Below, in pieces: positions 1-11,651 of a DNA stretch of 64,000 nt; position 1 is the stretch's first letter; every line of letters begins with the position of its first letter. Location of the stretch: NCBI RefSeq assembly GCF_036417845.1, contig NC_089979.1, positions 122,235,415 to 122,299,414 of the forward strand. The letters are read 5' to 3'. The DNA is from Apteryx mantelli. Lineage: Eukaryota > Chordata > Aves > Apterygiformes > Apterygidae. A program made the position numbers and the translations under genes. The notes beneath the pieces were generated by a model that saw only the letters and a list, made by a program, of their open reading frames with translations, had not been told where the DNA came from and made no database searches.

Positions 1-1644
1 AGTTCTTCATTTGAATAATTTTAGATTTAACAACATGTTTTTAATAGCTTTCAACATCCTTACTCAGCTTTACTTTATCTTTTCCCATTGCAAAAGGCTT
101 TTGATAAAAATGGAATTGTATAAGATCTCTCTTTCATTCTCCATTGCAAATAGGAACCTGAAGTCAAAGCTATGTTGAGACAGTTCAAGTGCTATCAAAA
201 GAGGCACATCAGTTCAGGTGAGTTACAGTCTATGAAAACTGCACAATATCTTTTGTTTGACAGAAGAAATTATCAGATGATCAAATATGATTTTAATTAA
301 AGTTTAATGGTTCTAAAAGGATTCTGAAAAGAATAATTTTCAGATAAAGGAAAGGAGGATTCCTCAAAATATAAGGAGGAAGTTGCAAAAAAAGATATGA
401 TTCAAGATTTTTTTGGTATTTGTGGACTTTCTAAAGCATTATTTTCTTCCACCAGCACTGTCTAAAACACTGCACTCCGTAACTATAATCATGCATTTAA
501 ATTTTTCTCTGTCTCTGAGGACAGACAGCTTGAATTAGAGGCTGTTCATAGCCAAATTCTGAAGTATCAGGATATTAACTCAAATGTGGCAATGGATTAA
601 AGCAGGGCCACTCATAACCGTCTGCTCCACCCTTTCCTTTCTCTGAGCTTCAGGAGAGGGGGTTGAAGGGACACACAGCAGCTCCTGAAGTGCTGTTGTT
701 CACGGTTGACATCCTTGCTGCTTTACTTTAACATGTCAAGCTGTCCATATCCCTCTGTCAGCTCTAGGCAAGGATGCCAGCCTCTAGGATAAGGGCAGCA
801 TGAGCAGGCAAGGGCAGTAGTTGTGTCAGTCAGCCCTGTTTAATGTGCTACTGCTTGAGTCTGTACACTGCCAAAATTCTGTCATTCTTGTCTCTCGGGT
901 AATAATAGTTTGTAAAAACAGTCTACCCATAGCACTGACTCCTTTACAAAAGTTATTCCTTCACCCCAACTTAGGGATTTGTAAAAGTCCTGAGTCATGG
1001 AGTAAACAAAAGGCCACATGCATGCTCTCCAACTTAGGTTATGATCCCACAGCTCTTACTGACAAGTAGCCCTTACTCATGCTGTTTATATGAATAGGTC
1101 TGTTCTCTTTACTGAATCTCACTTCTAAACACACAGCAAAGGATCCAGTCATTGATTTAATAATAACCGCAAAACACTAAATTATTACCATTCAACCTAA
1201 ATCACTGTTCCCCAAAATATATTTGAAATTTCATAAAAATAGATTGTAGTCTGCACAAAGCAAGTCAGTGCTCTTAGTTGTGATTATATACATTATTGTC
1301 TACTCCTGTACTGAAAAAAAGCATTGCTATTAAGATACTCTGCATTGTTCCTAAAAGCTTAGAAACTAATCTCAGCAGAATATATTTATGTTGCACATTC
1401 ATTCACTGCAAGGAATATGCTCTGCAAACTACTCAGCTTTAAAATGTTAGTAGCACCTTCTTGAATAATTTGCATGCCCTTTGGGTCCTCTTAAAAGTTG
1501 GAAAGGAAGGGATGAATAAGAACATGATATGATGACATCTATGCTTAAGTGATTTAATTCAACAATATTAATAAACATCTGGGGAAATTTTTCCATGTTT
1601 TTAAATTTCATCAAGGAATTTTCCTGAATTAATTACTGACATTC

Positions 1645-1734
1645 TTATTCTATTCTATCCTATCCTATCTTATCCTATCCTATCCTATCCTACTCTACTC
1701 TACTCTGTGTTATTCTATTCAACTTTATTCTATT
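1645..1734. repeat. Pentanucleotide microsatellite (TCCTA/TTCTA)n
   Basis: Runs of TATTC, TATCC and TACTC units follow one another in the order TTCTA, TCCTA, CTCTA, TTCTA, giving about 18 interrupted pentamers. The blocks of variant units suggest local duplication after point change. Confidence 0.9.
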
Positions 1735-1844
1735 ATTTTTGGGTTTTAGTATTCTATTATTTTTTATTTCAAGAAAATAAAAAATCTTAAATGCTACGTC
1801 TTCTAGACATGTGATATAGTTTTGTATGCTTTTGCTCCTAATGA

Positions 1845-1945
1845 CAATTATGGGTCAAGTTTTGCACCTTGCTCCATCAGTGTAAATTTGGTGTAGTTCT
1901 ACTGATATTAATGGATTTTAAACTGATATCAGAATCTAACCCTAG
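1845..1945. repeat. Old palindromic (MITE-like) repeat fragment
   Basis: The stretch with TCAGTGTAAATTTGGTGTAG, then CTACTGATATTAATGGA and ATCAGAATCTAACCC, follows the pattern of an ancient imperfect-palindrome family common in turtle, crocodilian and bird DNA (GTGTAAAT...ATTGACTTCAATGGA...CAGAATCTGGCCC). Assigned from memory of the consensus, so the family name is left open. Confidence 0.45.
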
Positions 1946-3449
1946 GTTTTAATGATTGATTTGCATGGTCTCAGCTATGAGACAATTTGTGTTTAGAGTA
2001 CTGTAAGCCCCCATTAAATCAGAAAAAGAATGTTTCTGACTGAGCATGCCAATCATTATAGCTTATCTAGTGAGAGATGCCACATGCTTTCTCCTGCTCT
2101 ATCCTTATTTTTTGACAGCAACTTATGCTGCTCATGGTTTAATTGGGCCTGCCAGTCCTCCCTGTCTGTCCCAATCTGTCCAGTCCAGACACAAGAGTCT
2201 GAAATGTTTTTAAAATCTGCAAATGGTTGTTGATTACATGAGGTGGAAAAAAATACAGTCTAGATGTGATGATATGCTTATCTCTGTATGCTTATTACTC
2301 AGAAAAATACAGAATTGCAAACATTAAAAGAAGAAATTACGTCCTTATACTAGGGCTTTCCGACTATAAGGGCAGGAAGGGTACGACTGACATGATGAAA
2401 GCCACACTTCCTTCTGAGGCTTTCTCTAATGGCTAAATCCTGCCATTTGCTGCTTGCTGCACAGTGAAAGAAGAGGAGGTAAGAGCTATTCCAAGGTAGC
2501 ACCAAACAGTAAGAGATACAGCTGGCCAATGTGCTACATTGTGCAGTACAGGGCTTCTGGAGGAAGAGGATGTCTGGCCACCAGTCTAGTCATCCCATGT
2601 AGCAATGGCTGGTAGGTTAGCACCTGCTTTGCCTCCATGTAGAGAAACCAGAAGTACCCCGTGCTGGGTCCCACTGTGAAATCTTGCTCGCAAACAACAG
2701 GATTCCCTATATGAAGGGTACATCTGCCAACCTCTGCTTAACCTTACTGCTGTGACTTGCCAAGCAGCATGCCAGCATTTGGACTACAGTTTCTCAGCGA
2801 GGCTGGCAGAGCTCTGACATTCCCCTGGGACCTCATCCAAGGCTCATGGGATTCAATGGAAAAAAAGTCCATTGAACTGAGTGGCTTTGGAGCTGTCCTT
2901 CTGCTCTCCTCCTTTGATGATTCATAGAACACCGACATGCATATATCACTTCAGAAGCACACAGAGCACATGGTTTTAATCTTACATTTTTCCTGGTGAC
3001 AGGAGAGGAAGTGTGCTGGTAGTCAAGACAGTGAAAAATAATCATTATTCTGTACATTATTATTACTTTTTACTTCCCCCGGAAGATAGAAATTACAATG
3101 AAAAATCACAAATATTTTGTTTTCAGTCTTTGCCTGCCCTTAAAGGCACAGTAAAATACTAAGAACATTTTTTTATATAGAAAAATGATGAGACTGTTTT
3201 GTATCCAAATGGGAGGTAAGAGAACATTGAACCTAAAAGCCTCTACTAAACAAATGATCCATTTCTCTGTAAAAAGCTTACAGAGAGAGAAAATCTTTTT
3301 GATTGATTTACCAGGGAATTGTCTCCTTGGATTGGAAGGTAACATTTTATCCCTGTGAAATCTCAGTTTATGAAATCAAGATTACTGGGCCATTAGCAGC
3401 ACAGATCTATTAGTTATGCTGCCTCTGATCAAGCCTCCCTCCTCCCTCT

Positions 3450-3462
3450 CCCCCCCCCCCCC
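3450..3462. repeat. Poly(C)13 run within pyrimidine tract
   Basis: Thirteen C's preceded by CT-rich sequence from 3434 and followed by TTGCAG; looks like an exaggerated splice-acceptor tract. Confidence 0.85.
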
Positions 3463-3532
3463 TTGCAGCAGTAGCTAACAAACAAAATAATTAACAACTG
3501 TTTTGTCTCGATTCTTTGTGTCCTTCTGCACA

Positions 3533-4000
3533 GGCAGCCAGGGATTATTACACACTGTGTCCGACTGCCAAACCCAGTACCCTGTGCCATTCTCCGAAGG
3601 ATGCCTCCACAGCACCCATGTCCATGGGGCCACAACTCCTTGCCACTGGAGAGATCCACAAACTGTCTGTCCCTTTTATAAAGCAGGAGAAATGCTCTGA
3701 GCCATCACTTGCCATATTTTTAGATTTTCATTCCTGTCAGCCACCTTTTTTGTTCTTTGTTTCCTCACTAGATAGTGTAATTTTTTCATCACTAGATGTC
3801 AGTGTGGACTCACGATACCAAAGTACTCTGTTTTCTTCCTTTCACAAGAGAAAGAGTTGCCATCCAGAATAAAATCATGTCTGTCCAGCTTCATGATGTG
3901 CTTCCTACAAAACTGATCTTTTGTCTACTGTTCAGCCTCCAAATGGAATAAAACTGCATTATGTCCCTGATTTGGATTAATAAAGCTGTAGAAAAGGCCT
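3533..4000 (+). other. Candidate 3'-terminal exon of an unknown transcript
   Basis: A pyrimidine-rich acceptor-like run ends CTTCTGCACAG at 3532, and an earlier alternative (CT-rich, 13 C's, TTGCAG) ends at 3468. Downstream are two AATAAA signals (3947-3952 and 3979-3984), followed by GT-rich sequence near 4010-4025. Together these look like a terminal exon of a + strand RNA. A frame of up to 118 codons (3516-3872) overlaps it but resembles no known protein. It could be a lncRNA or the distal 3' end of the upstream neighbour. In mammals MTURN lies 5' of ZNRF2, but I see no MTURN coding sequence here. Weak support only. Confidence 0.25.
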
Positions 4001-4529
4001 ATTCACTTCATGCGTCATATCTTGTGTTAAAGAGAAGCTACCATAACTCTGGATGAAAAGCTTTATTTAAGAGATTGATGGAGAAAAACAAGAGGTTCTA
4101 AATCATCTTGATAAGCTGTGACCCTGCTAAGGTAGTGCTGTACAGGTATTCTGAAGGGGCTGTTAATCCTGCAACTCACCTCGATGAGACTGCTGATGAG
4201 ACAGGGTCCATGCAGTCCCATTATCTAGAAAGACATTTCATCATCTTGCTACAACTCTCTATTGCAAGTAACGTTCTAACTTGAACCTGATTTATTATTT
4301 GCCTAGCATTTTCCAAAAACTGAACTGAAACCAGCTTGGGGCAGAGCAACCAACCAGGAAGTATATGCTGGGTCAAGTGGTAAAATGACTCCTTTGTTTT
4401 CTATCACTCTCGGAAAACATCTTGTTTCTTTAAGAAACATAAACCTCCTAGTCTAAATTGTGAGTGGTCCCTGTGCTACTATGGGAGGGCTGAAAAAGAT
4501 GCATGAAGCACCCCAACCCCATTTATTTT

Positions 4530-4558
4530 GTAAGCAGCAATCTACAATTGCTGCTTAC
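4530..4558. repeat. Perfect 12-bp inverted repeat with 5-base loop
   Basis: GTAAGCAGCAAT, loop CTACA, then ATTGCTGCTTAC. The arms are fully complementary, and one more T-A pair extends the stem to 13 bp. No flanking transposon or gene context is seen. Confidence 0.9.
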
Positions 4559-5807
4559 AGCAATTAGGAGACTACTTCTCCTGCTCCTAGGGAAGTAAAT
4601 ACTGAGGAAGGACAGAGCAGGGAGAGGAGGAAGAGGATTTACAGTGCTGTTTTCTCATCTCTTACTTTCATGGTTTCTGTCCTCTGTCAAGTGGATCAGA
4701 GCCAATGCAACAGACGGAGCCTTTTACACCATCCTCACGCCTGGTGTAAGATGCACAGAAGCCTAGATAGAAAACACTCTTTGGGGAGAGAACATGAATC
4801 TGAGCTGACATTCCTCCTGACTCAGTTTAGCTCCAGCCATGATCTAGGCCTTCAGGAAAATCCAGTTACATACTTTTGTATTCCTCACTATGCACTAGTT
4901 AAGAAAGTATAGCCCTGATACATACATCTTGCTTTTGTTATATTTTAAGGTTGTTAGTGCCCCTTTGACTTCTGTTGCACAAAGTCACTGTAACATATGT
5001 GTGACTGCCTGAGCAGCTGTGATTAAAAGCCATATGAGTAGCTACCTACTATGTTTTCATTTCTAATTATTAGGCTTAAGTAGCAGACTGTAGGTAGGAG
5101 GCTATAAAATATTAAAAGAATAATGCTAAAAATACTGATTGAAAATATTAACAAATATTTTGGAAAAATGAGGATAAAGTCATTTTTTTCTCCTGGATTC
5201 AGAGAAGCTGAGTTAAGGTAATGTTTGGCAGATAATGAAGAACCTGAGAGAATACAAATTTTACTTGGCAAATCTAATGTCACATGGCTTTACCACCTGC
5301 TGTCATTCCTACATATTTCACTTTGTTATTTTTTCTGTAACACTATTTTCCATTTACTCACCTCTTTCTATAGATGTCTAGCATTCAAGCAATTAGTGCT
5401 GCTAATGAAAGATATATCTTGTAAAAGAGCTTGTCTGCAACCAGTTCTGAATGCTGATTTACCTGAGTAATAATCACTGAGTCAAGACTTCAAGTGCTTT
5501 CTTTATTAACTATCGTGAAGTGTTCAGATAAGGCTCTCTATTAAAGCCAACTGCCTCTCTAGGTGCATAAGGGATTCATGGTCTGGCACTCTGAATTGCA
5601 AGACAAAACAATGTGATTAAGGAATAGACTTGGAAAGGCCATCATTATCTCCTGCAGAAGTAAAGGGAGTTGAGCTGATCAGCAGTCCTCCAGCTCCCAA
5701 ATCCACACTCAGTTGGCATTGCTGAGTGCTGATACCTGAGATCTGAAAACAAGAGAGAGTAAACATACTTCCCATCTGTTAGTTTGTCTTCCACCCACTC
5801 TTTTTAG

Positions 5808-5880
5808 AAATCACAAAAATAGAAAAATCAGCTGGATGGGACATTTACAGGTCAGCTAGTCTACCCCCATACTTCCATAC
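5808..5880 (-). repeat. CR1-like LINE 3'-end scrap (minus orientation)
   Basis: AATCACAAAAATAG, then GCTGGATGGGACATTTACAG and GTCAGCTAGTCTACCCCCA, reads like the reverse complement of a CR1 3' end (ATCATAGAATG...TGGAAGGGACCT...TCATCTAGTCCAACCCCC). Strongly diverged. Confidence 0.55.
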
Positions 5881-8800
5881 ACACAGATCTGTGTATGAGA
5901 CCTTGCCCAAAAAAACATGTGTTATGTAACTTCATTGATGAATTGGTTCAAATGTCCTTGGTGTAGATAGAGTCAGAGTCTAAACTATTTGTCTTCTGTT
6001 ATTCCTTTAGTGTATAATAGTGGCCTGTGCAGTAGCTTCTGAATAAAGATAGCACAGGGGAGATGGACTATAGATGCATGAAAGGTCAGGAAAGACAGTT
6101 ACACAGAGGGAGGCTGCATGCAAAGGTAGGAACAGAAAAAAACACCAAACAACTAAATCAAATGTAGTTTTATTAGAGAACCAGTAACAACACTGTAGTA
6201 ATTATCTACTAGAATGGCAAACTCATATGAGTGGCATTTGTGTCTTAGTACTACTAAGGTACTCAGTGGCTACAATAAAACAGCTCTGAATGTAAAATAG
6301 CTTAGGAAAATGTATTCACCATAATAATTTCAATTACAACTGTTAGACTAAACTGTATCTCTTACAGTACTGCTTTAAAACCTTTGGTAACGCACAGCAA
6401 AAATAGCCATTTCTTCAAATAAGTCATTGCAAAGTATTTCTTCCTGTACAAAGCAGCTAATCAGTAAGTCAACTCAAAATGTCAGTTTATTTTTAAGACT
6501 ATGTTATCTTTTCTGTGAACACCAGTTTTCTGTACGAGTAAGTCTAGTATCTAAAATGCTGCATATTGTTTACAGTGTGATAGAAACTTTATAAAAGCAT
6601 AAACTTCAGACAAAAGATATATCATATTTAACAGGATTTTTGCAAAACAAGGATAAACTTTCTTGAACTAAAAACATCAGTAACCACACTTTTCCAAAAT
6701 AAGTTTAGGACCTAAACCTGAAAATACTTTCAGAGCTGCTTAATATTTTTATTCCATGAGGAGTGATCACAGCATACTGTAGGACTGTTTTCACTGCATC
6801 AGTATAAGCATATGCATCAATCTTTGTAGGATTAAAGCCAAAGTGTGCAAAGAGATATTCAGTGCAAATGTAAATTTCAGATACTGAATTATAGGGTCTT
6901 TTACATTTCCTGAAATATCACTTGCCAGCTGGAGATGCACTGATACCAAAAGATGTCTAAAAGAGACCGTACAATGGGTTTATATATCGTTCATAGTCAT
7001 ATTGCCAGGGATAATATGGGATCTTTTTCCTTTAGCTTACAGATACAAACACATCTTAAAACAGTTTGGTCAGCCTGATGGCTTAATCTAGCTACAGATA
7101 CGTAAGGCATGAGTATTTTACACATCTTATTTTAGAGGGATAAAACTGTTCTGTGTTGCTTTCCCCTATGAGCACCCAACACTTCAAAAGTCCCTGTTTT
7201 CAGTATCTGGGCAGAGGTGTTTTGCAGTGCTATTTATTTTAAACATCTAAAATATATAAAAATGCAAAAACATCACTGTAGTAATGCTGCATCTTTTCCA
7301 ACTACCCTCTAATTTGGTATCTGATCAGAAAATCTAGTTGCCCAAACCCTACTGAGAGCTCTCATTAGCTATTGTAAAATTAAGATGTAGGTTACTAGTG
7401 TTTGCTGTTGTTTTTTAAATCTTTCTCCCTTAGAAATCTGAACAGAATGTAAACCTCTGGCTGGCTTTATTAGTTCAAGGTTGGATGCTTTTACCAGAAA
7501 TGAAACTTCGCTTGAAACCTTGCTTTAGTCTCACTGTAAAAGCCATGAAAGAAGGGGAAGAGAGGGAGGATGATTTCTCTGCATAGGTCACTGATTAGCA
7601 AAATTCAGCTCCCCTGTTCTGTTTAGCCGCACACATTTTCCAAGATGTGCAGTATTATGCACTTATAGCTAATTTTGTATTCTTTAGGGCACAGCTGCCG
7701 CTGTATTTTCAATTGTATTTTCAAAGAAACTGGACAAGAAACAAGTTTCTTATTTTCTTATTTTTGCTTGCTGATAGACAAGGTACTGTAGCCAGAACTG
7801 AAGTGGAGGTATGCAGTTTATAACAAAGAACAGCAAGTATATTCTGCCTGTCTAAACCAGTTTCTTTGGTTGTCCTGGACAAGGAACAAGAGGGTTAGCT
7901 CCTATTTGGTGCTTAATTAATTATGAATAAAATTCCTTAGATATGTTTCTGCAGGAGTAGTAACAGCACTCATCCATGCAGGCCTAGAGAAGTTAATTTT
8001 GTTTATTTAACTATGTACTTTCCACTGAGCTCTAGAGATCAGTGGAAATTTGGTCAGCAACAAGATGTTCTACCTTCTCTCTGCACTTTTTGTTCTTGTC
8101 ACTGTTTATTTTCTATGCTGGGTATGAAATTGAAATTTTTATGCAAACTATTTCTGGAGCGTATTAATGAACAAATGGGTAGATGATAAAGTGCCAGGTA
8201 CTTGCCTCTACAAGTCTTATTGCTAGTAGACATATATTTGTCGGAAAAAATGTTAGTTTGAAAACCTAACTATACTACTTGCTAAACAGAGCAAATTTCC
8301 ATACATTGAAAAATTTCTATTCAACTATTTATGAGAGGGACTGGGAGTGAAGGAAGGGACAAAGTTGGCTCAGAAGCATGTCAAATTGCTCTTCTGAAGA
8401 TGCAGATGTTCTTTGAGATATATGTCCTGTTTAGATTCACACATCTTGACAGTGAGAGACTTGCAAATATTATAATTAGATGTTTTACATGCAAAACAAA
8501 AAACAAAGCCAAAAAAAAAAGCGCGCTTTCCTGAGAATATCCACCGTCTCTGAGAAGGGGACAGGAACGAGGGTTGCTGTGACACACTTCTTTTCTGTGA
8601 CTTACTTTCTGTGAAATATGACTCATTCCATGCTGTTGGAGGTAATTTTCTGATTGTAACACTGATTAACTGTTTGGATATCTTAAGGGTTTTTTTCATA
8701 GACTTTATCATTTAATTCTAAATTGAATAAAATATTATTCACAGCCAAATATAATCCATATTAATGACTGCTCAACTCTTAGACCCACTGTGGAGAAATT

Positions 8801-10065
8801 ACAAAAAGTACTGTGGTGCTGTGTAGCAGTGTATTATCTTCAAAATATTTTTACTGTCTATTCTAGCAGCTGACCAGCTCCACTAATGCTCAATAGTGGA
8901 AATTTAAAAAACTCCATAAAACTCTTAGGATGCTGTCCTCTAAACCTGCTCTGATAGGGCTGACCATGCAGCAACCGTTCTGTGAGGAGCTTAAATTATG
9001 AGTCATGTCTGCAACATCCTTTGCCTATGTAGATTCTTAGAATCTATTAAGAAATGAATTCCTGCTGTAGCTTTTCCTTCTGTGTGAACATTAGTAGGAT
9101 CTCTATCTTCTACACAACTGCTTATTTTCTGTGCTGTTATTGTCTTTGAGATATTTGGCTGAGCAGTCCAAGGGGTTCAAAAGCAACTAGTGCTGGAGGA
9201 GACAGACAGCATAATCACATTGATTTTCTTTCTTTAGAAGACTGAGCTATAAAATGCCCATGCTTGATGCACCTTAGGGTATCTACCACGACCAACACCA
9301 ACTGCAGCCTATGATTCACAAATGGGGATGGCATAGCTTGGGACGGCAGATTATCGACCCCAGCTGTCTGCCCAGTGCCCAGCATACAAAAGACCAAGCT
9401 GTTCATCAGACAGCTGTGGAATCACTGCTGCCTCTTATTGAAACCAGCAACAGTTTACTCTACAGCAGCATCCTGTAAATGCGGTGGTTCATTGCATTAT
9501 TCACAGAGTGGCTCAGCTAGCCATGAAACAGGTGTGGGAAGGAATAGTTAGGGCTGGTAACCTCTTCTGCCATCCGAAGTTATGGTACTTACTCTTGCAA
9601 ATCAAACTGAGCTGCACGCACTGGTGACAGAAAAGGACTGCATGAAGTTGTAACAGAAATGGGAAAAGAAGGGGAAAGTGGGAGGCATTTGCATCTGTTC
9701 ACATCTGTGTATTATAGTTGCCAACACTTTGTACAAAAATTAAGGTTCTGATATATTTTATTAATTGTAAAATAACTTGGGTACTATTGTGATACAGGTA
9801 TGAATATAGTTAGCTGGAATCCTTACTTAGACAGAACAACAGAGAGTCCTGAGATGATATATAGAATTACTTCACAGTGATGTACCTTACTTTAGAGCAG
9901 ACAATAATCCATATAAACAAACAGTTTATTTTGGATGATTGATTGTAGGAATCATGCTCATACACTTTCAAGGTATAAAGATATTCAATCATATCACTTC
10001 CCATTAAAGAATAAAATAATCTTATGTCTTGATTCAATATGGCACGAGCAAATTGAGCCTGTTAT

Positions 10066-10190
10066 TCACATGGGTATAATTCACAGGGACAAAACTTTTG
10101 GCTGTTAGTCAATCCTTGCTTATGTAAAGCTCCCATCAATAATAATGGGAGTTTCCTGCGAATGAGAGACTAAAGACTACAGGATTTTCC
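10066..10190. repeat. Old palindromic (MITE-like) repeat fragment, copy 2
   Basis: TTAGTCAATCCTTGCTTATG, then TAAAGCTCCCATCAATAATA, ATGGGAGTTTCCTGCGAATG and GACTACAGGATTTTCC match the arms and centre of an archosaur/turtle palindromic repeat (CTCCCATTGA...TCAATGGGAG...GACTGCAGGATT). CTCCCATCAATAATAATGGGAG still forms a partial inverted repeat. It abuts the ZNRF2 CpG island. Confidence 0.55.
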
Positions 10191-11322
10191 TACATTGCCT
10201 AAGAACCAAAGATCTAGCAGAAGATTCTTCTTCTTTTGTGGGGATCGGGTCAGAAAAGCGACTCCTCCCTGCTGATTCCGAGGAAAGAGGCGCTTGGCAT
10301 CGGCGTGCTTTACTGAAACTGTCACAGCGTGCTGGGAAGCAACTTATCAAGGGGACACACGCCGCCACTTGGGCCGCCTCGTTTTTAATGCTAAAGGGAC
10401 ACATTTTAGCAACGCCTCTCTCTGGAAGTCACCTGGCGAGGCTGAGCCCTGCCGCGGAGCCCCGGGGGAGCCGCCGCCAACGGTCACCAACGGCCGCCGC
10501 CAACGGCCGCCGCGCGCGCCCGGCCCCGCCGGGCGCAAACGCCAGCTCTGCCTCTCCCGGAGGCAGTTTGCTCTGTATGGTGGGTTTTTTGTTTTTTTTT
10601 TTTTAACTCTTTCCTCTCCCTGGCAGCGCCATACAGACCGGCTGCCAAACTTCGCAGCTCCTCCCCGCTCCCCGAGCAGGTGCTGGCTTCACGCCGCCGT
10701 GCCGGGAGCTCCCGGAAAGCCCAGCCCGGGCGGAAGCAACGCGCTCAGGGAGGAACGCGGGCGACTCTGATGCCTCCCTCCCGCCTACCCGCGGAGCAGG
10801 CGGGCAGCAGCCTCGCCTCCCCCGCGCCCTCGCCCAGGGCGCGGAGCCTCCTCAGCCCTACAGAAACCTTCCGAGCTGCGAGGTCGCTTTTGGATTCCCC
10901 CCTCCCTCCCCTCGTAGCGGGGCGGCTAACTGCTCCCCGCGCAGGGGCTCCCCGACCCCTCGCAGCGGGGCAGCCGCCCCACGGGCCGGGCCGCGCCGCC
11001 TACCTCGCGCTGCCCCGCACCTTGCGGGGGAGAGGGGCAAGGGGGCAGGGCCGGCCCGCGTTTCGGGGCCGGCACCTCGCCGAGAGGGAAGGAGGGAGAA
11101 GAAGCGGCGGCGGCCGTAACCGCTCCCCGTGCCGCGCGCTGGTGCCGCCCCCATTATGGCGACACGGCAGAGCAGCGGCTGCGCCGCGGTGACCGCCCCC
11201 TCCCGCCTCCCTCCTCCCGCCGCACGGGCACGGGCACGGCGCGCCGCGGGCGAGCGAGCGGCCTCGGCGGGGCTGCTGCCGCCGCTGCCCCCCGCAGAGC
11301 TCCGCGGCGGAGGAGGAGGAGG

Positions 11323-11463
11323 ATGGCGGCGGCCACGGCGGCGGCGGCCACAGCAGCAGCGCTGAGGCCGAGCCGCCGCGCAGCGGGAGCCAGCACCGAC
11401 CCGAGCGGCTCATGGTGGCGCCCCAGACCCGCGAGCAGCGGCCGCGCCGGGGCCGCGAGCTGA
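11323..11463 (+). other. Upstream ORF in ZNRF2 5' leader (46 codons)
   Basis: An ATG at 11323, inside the YY1-like motif ATGGCGGC, opens a 46-residue frame ending at TGA 11461-11463. It lies about 190 bases before the ZNRF2 ATG and is out of frame with it. The predicted peptide is Ala/Arg-rich and resembles nothing known. If transcription starts upstream of 11323, this uORF would be in the mRNA and could reduce initiation at ZNRF2. Whether it is transcribed or translated is unknown. Confidence 0.35.
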
Positions 11464-11651
11464 GCCGGATCGCGGCGGGCGGCTCTCCCCTCTCGAAACC
11501 GACCCACCGAGCGACTCGCTTCCCTCTCCCCTACCCCGGCGCGACCCTCGCCTCGGATCGCCCCCGCCGGGGCCGGACTCCCACCGCCCCCCGGCGCCGC
11601 GGGGAAGGCGGCGGCGAAGGGCACCGGGCAGCGCCAGGCGGCGGCGGGACC
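11412..11651 (+). other. In-frame N-terminal extension upstream of the ZNRF2 ATG
   Basis: An ATG at 11412 is in frame with the ZNRF2 start, and no stop intervenes over 80 codons. Its context is weak (C at -3, G at +4), whereas 11652 has A at -3 and G at +4. Starting here would bury the Gly2 myristoylation signal. I therefore annotate it as leader, not coding sequence. The extension is Arg/Pro/Gly-rich and probably open only because GC-rich DNA has few stops. Confidence 0.3.

Larger units (their letters stand above)
1..3449. other. AT-rich flanking DNA, no gene recognised
   Basis: Apart from the pentamer microsatellite at 1645-1734 and the palindromic repeat scrap near 1.85-1.95 kb, I see no exon-like, RNA-gene or mobile-element structure. 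Open frames are under 85 codons and look random. Confidence 0.6.
4001..10237. other. AT-rich upstream region, no gene recognised
   Basis: Holds the hairpin at 4530-4558, a CR1-like scrap at 5808-5880 and a palindromic-family repeat at 10066-10190. No coding exon is recognised; the longest frames (about 113 codons near 8.4-8.7 kb) have no family resemblance. Distal regulatory elements for ZNRF2 could lie here but none can be identified by eye. Confidence 0.6.
11156..11651 (+). promoter_or_regulatory. ZNRF2: ZNRF2 promoter-proximal / 5' UTR region
   Basis: Very GC-rich stretch just upstream of the ZNRF2 start codon. There is no TATA box, as expected of a CpG-island housekeeping-type promoter. 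YY1-like motifs occur at 11156-11161 (ATGGCG) and 11323-11330 (ATGGCGGC); in such promoters this motif often sits just downstream of the transcription start, so a start near 11.15 or 11.3 kb is plausible (inference). The leader contains upstream ATGs at 11156, 11323 and 11412 (listed separately). Exact cap sites cannot be read from sequence. Confidence 0.55.
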
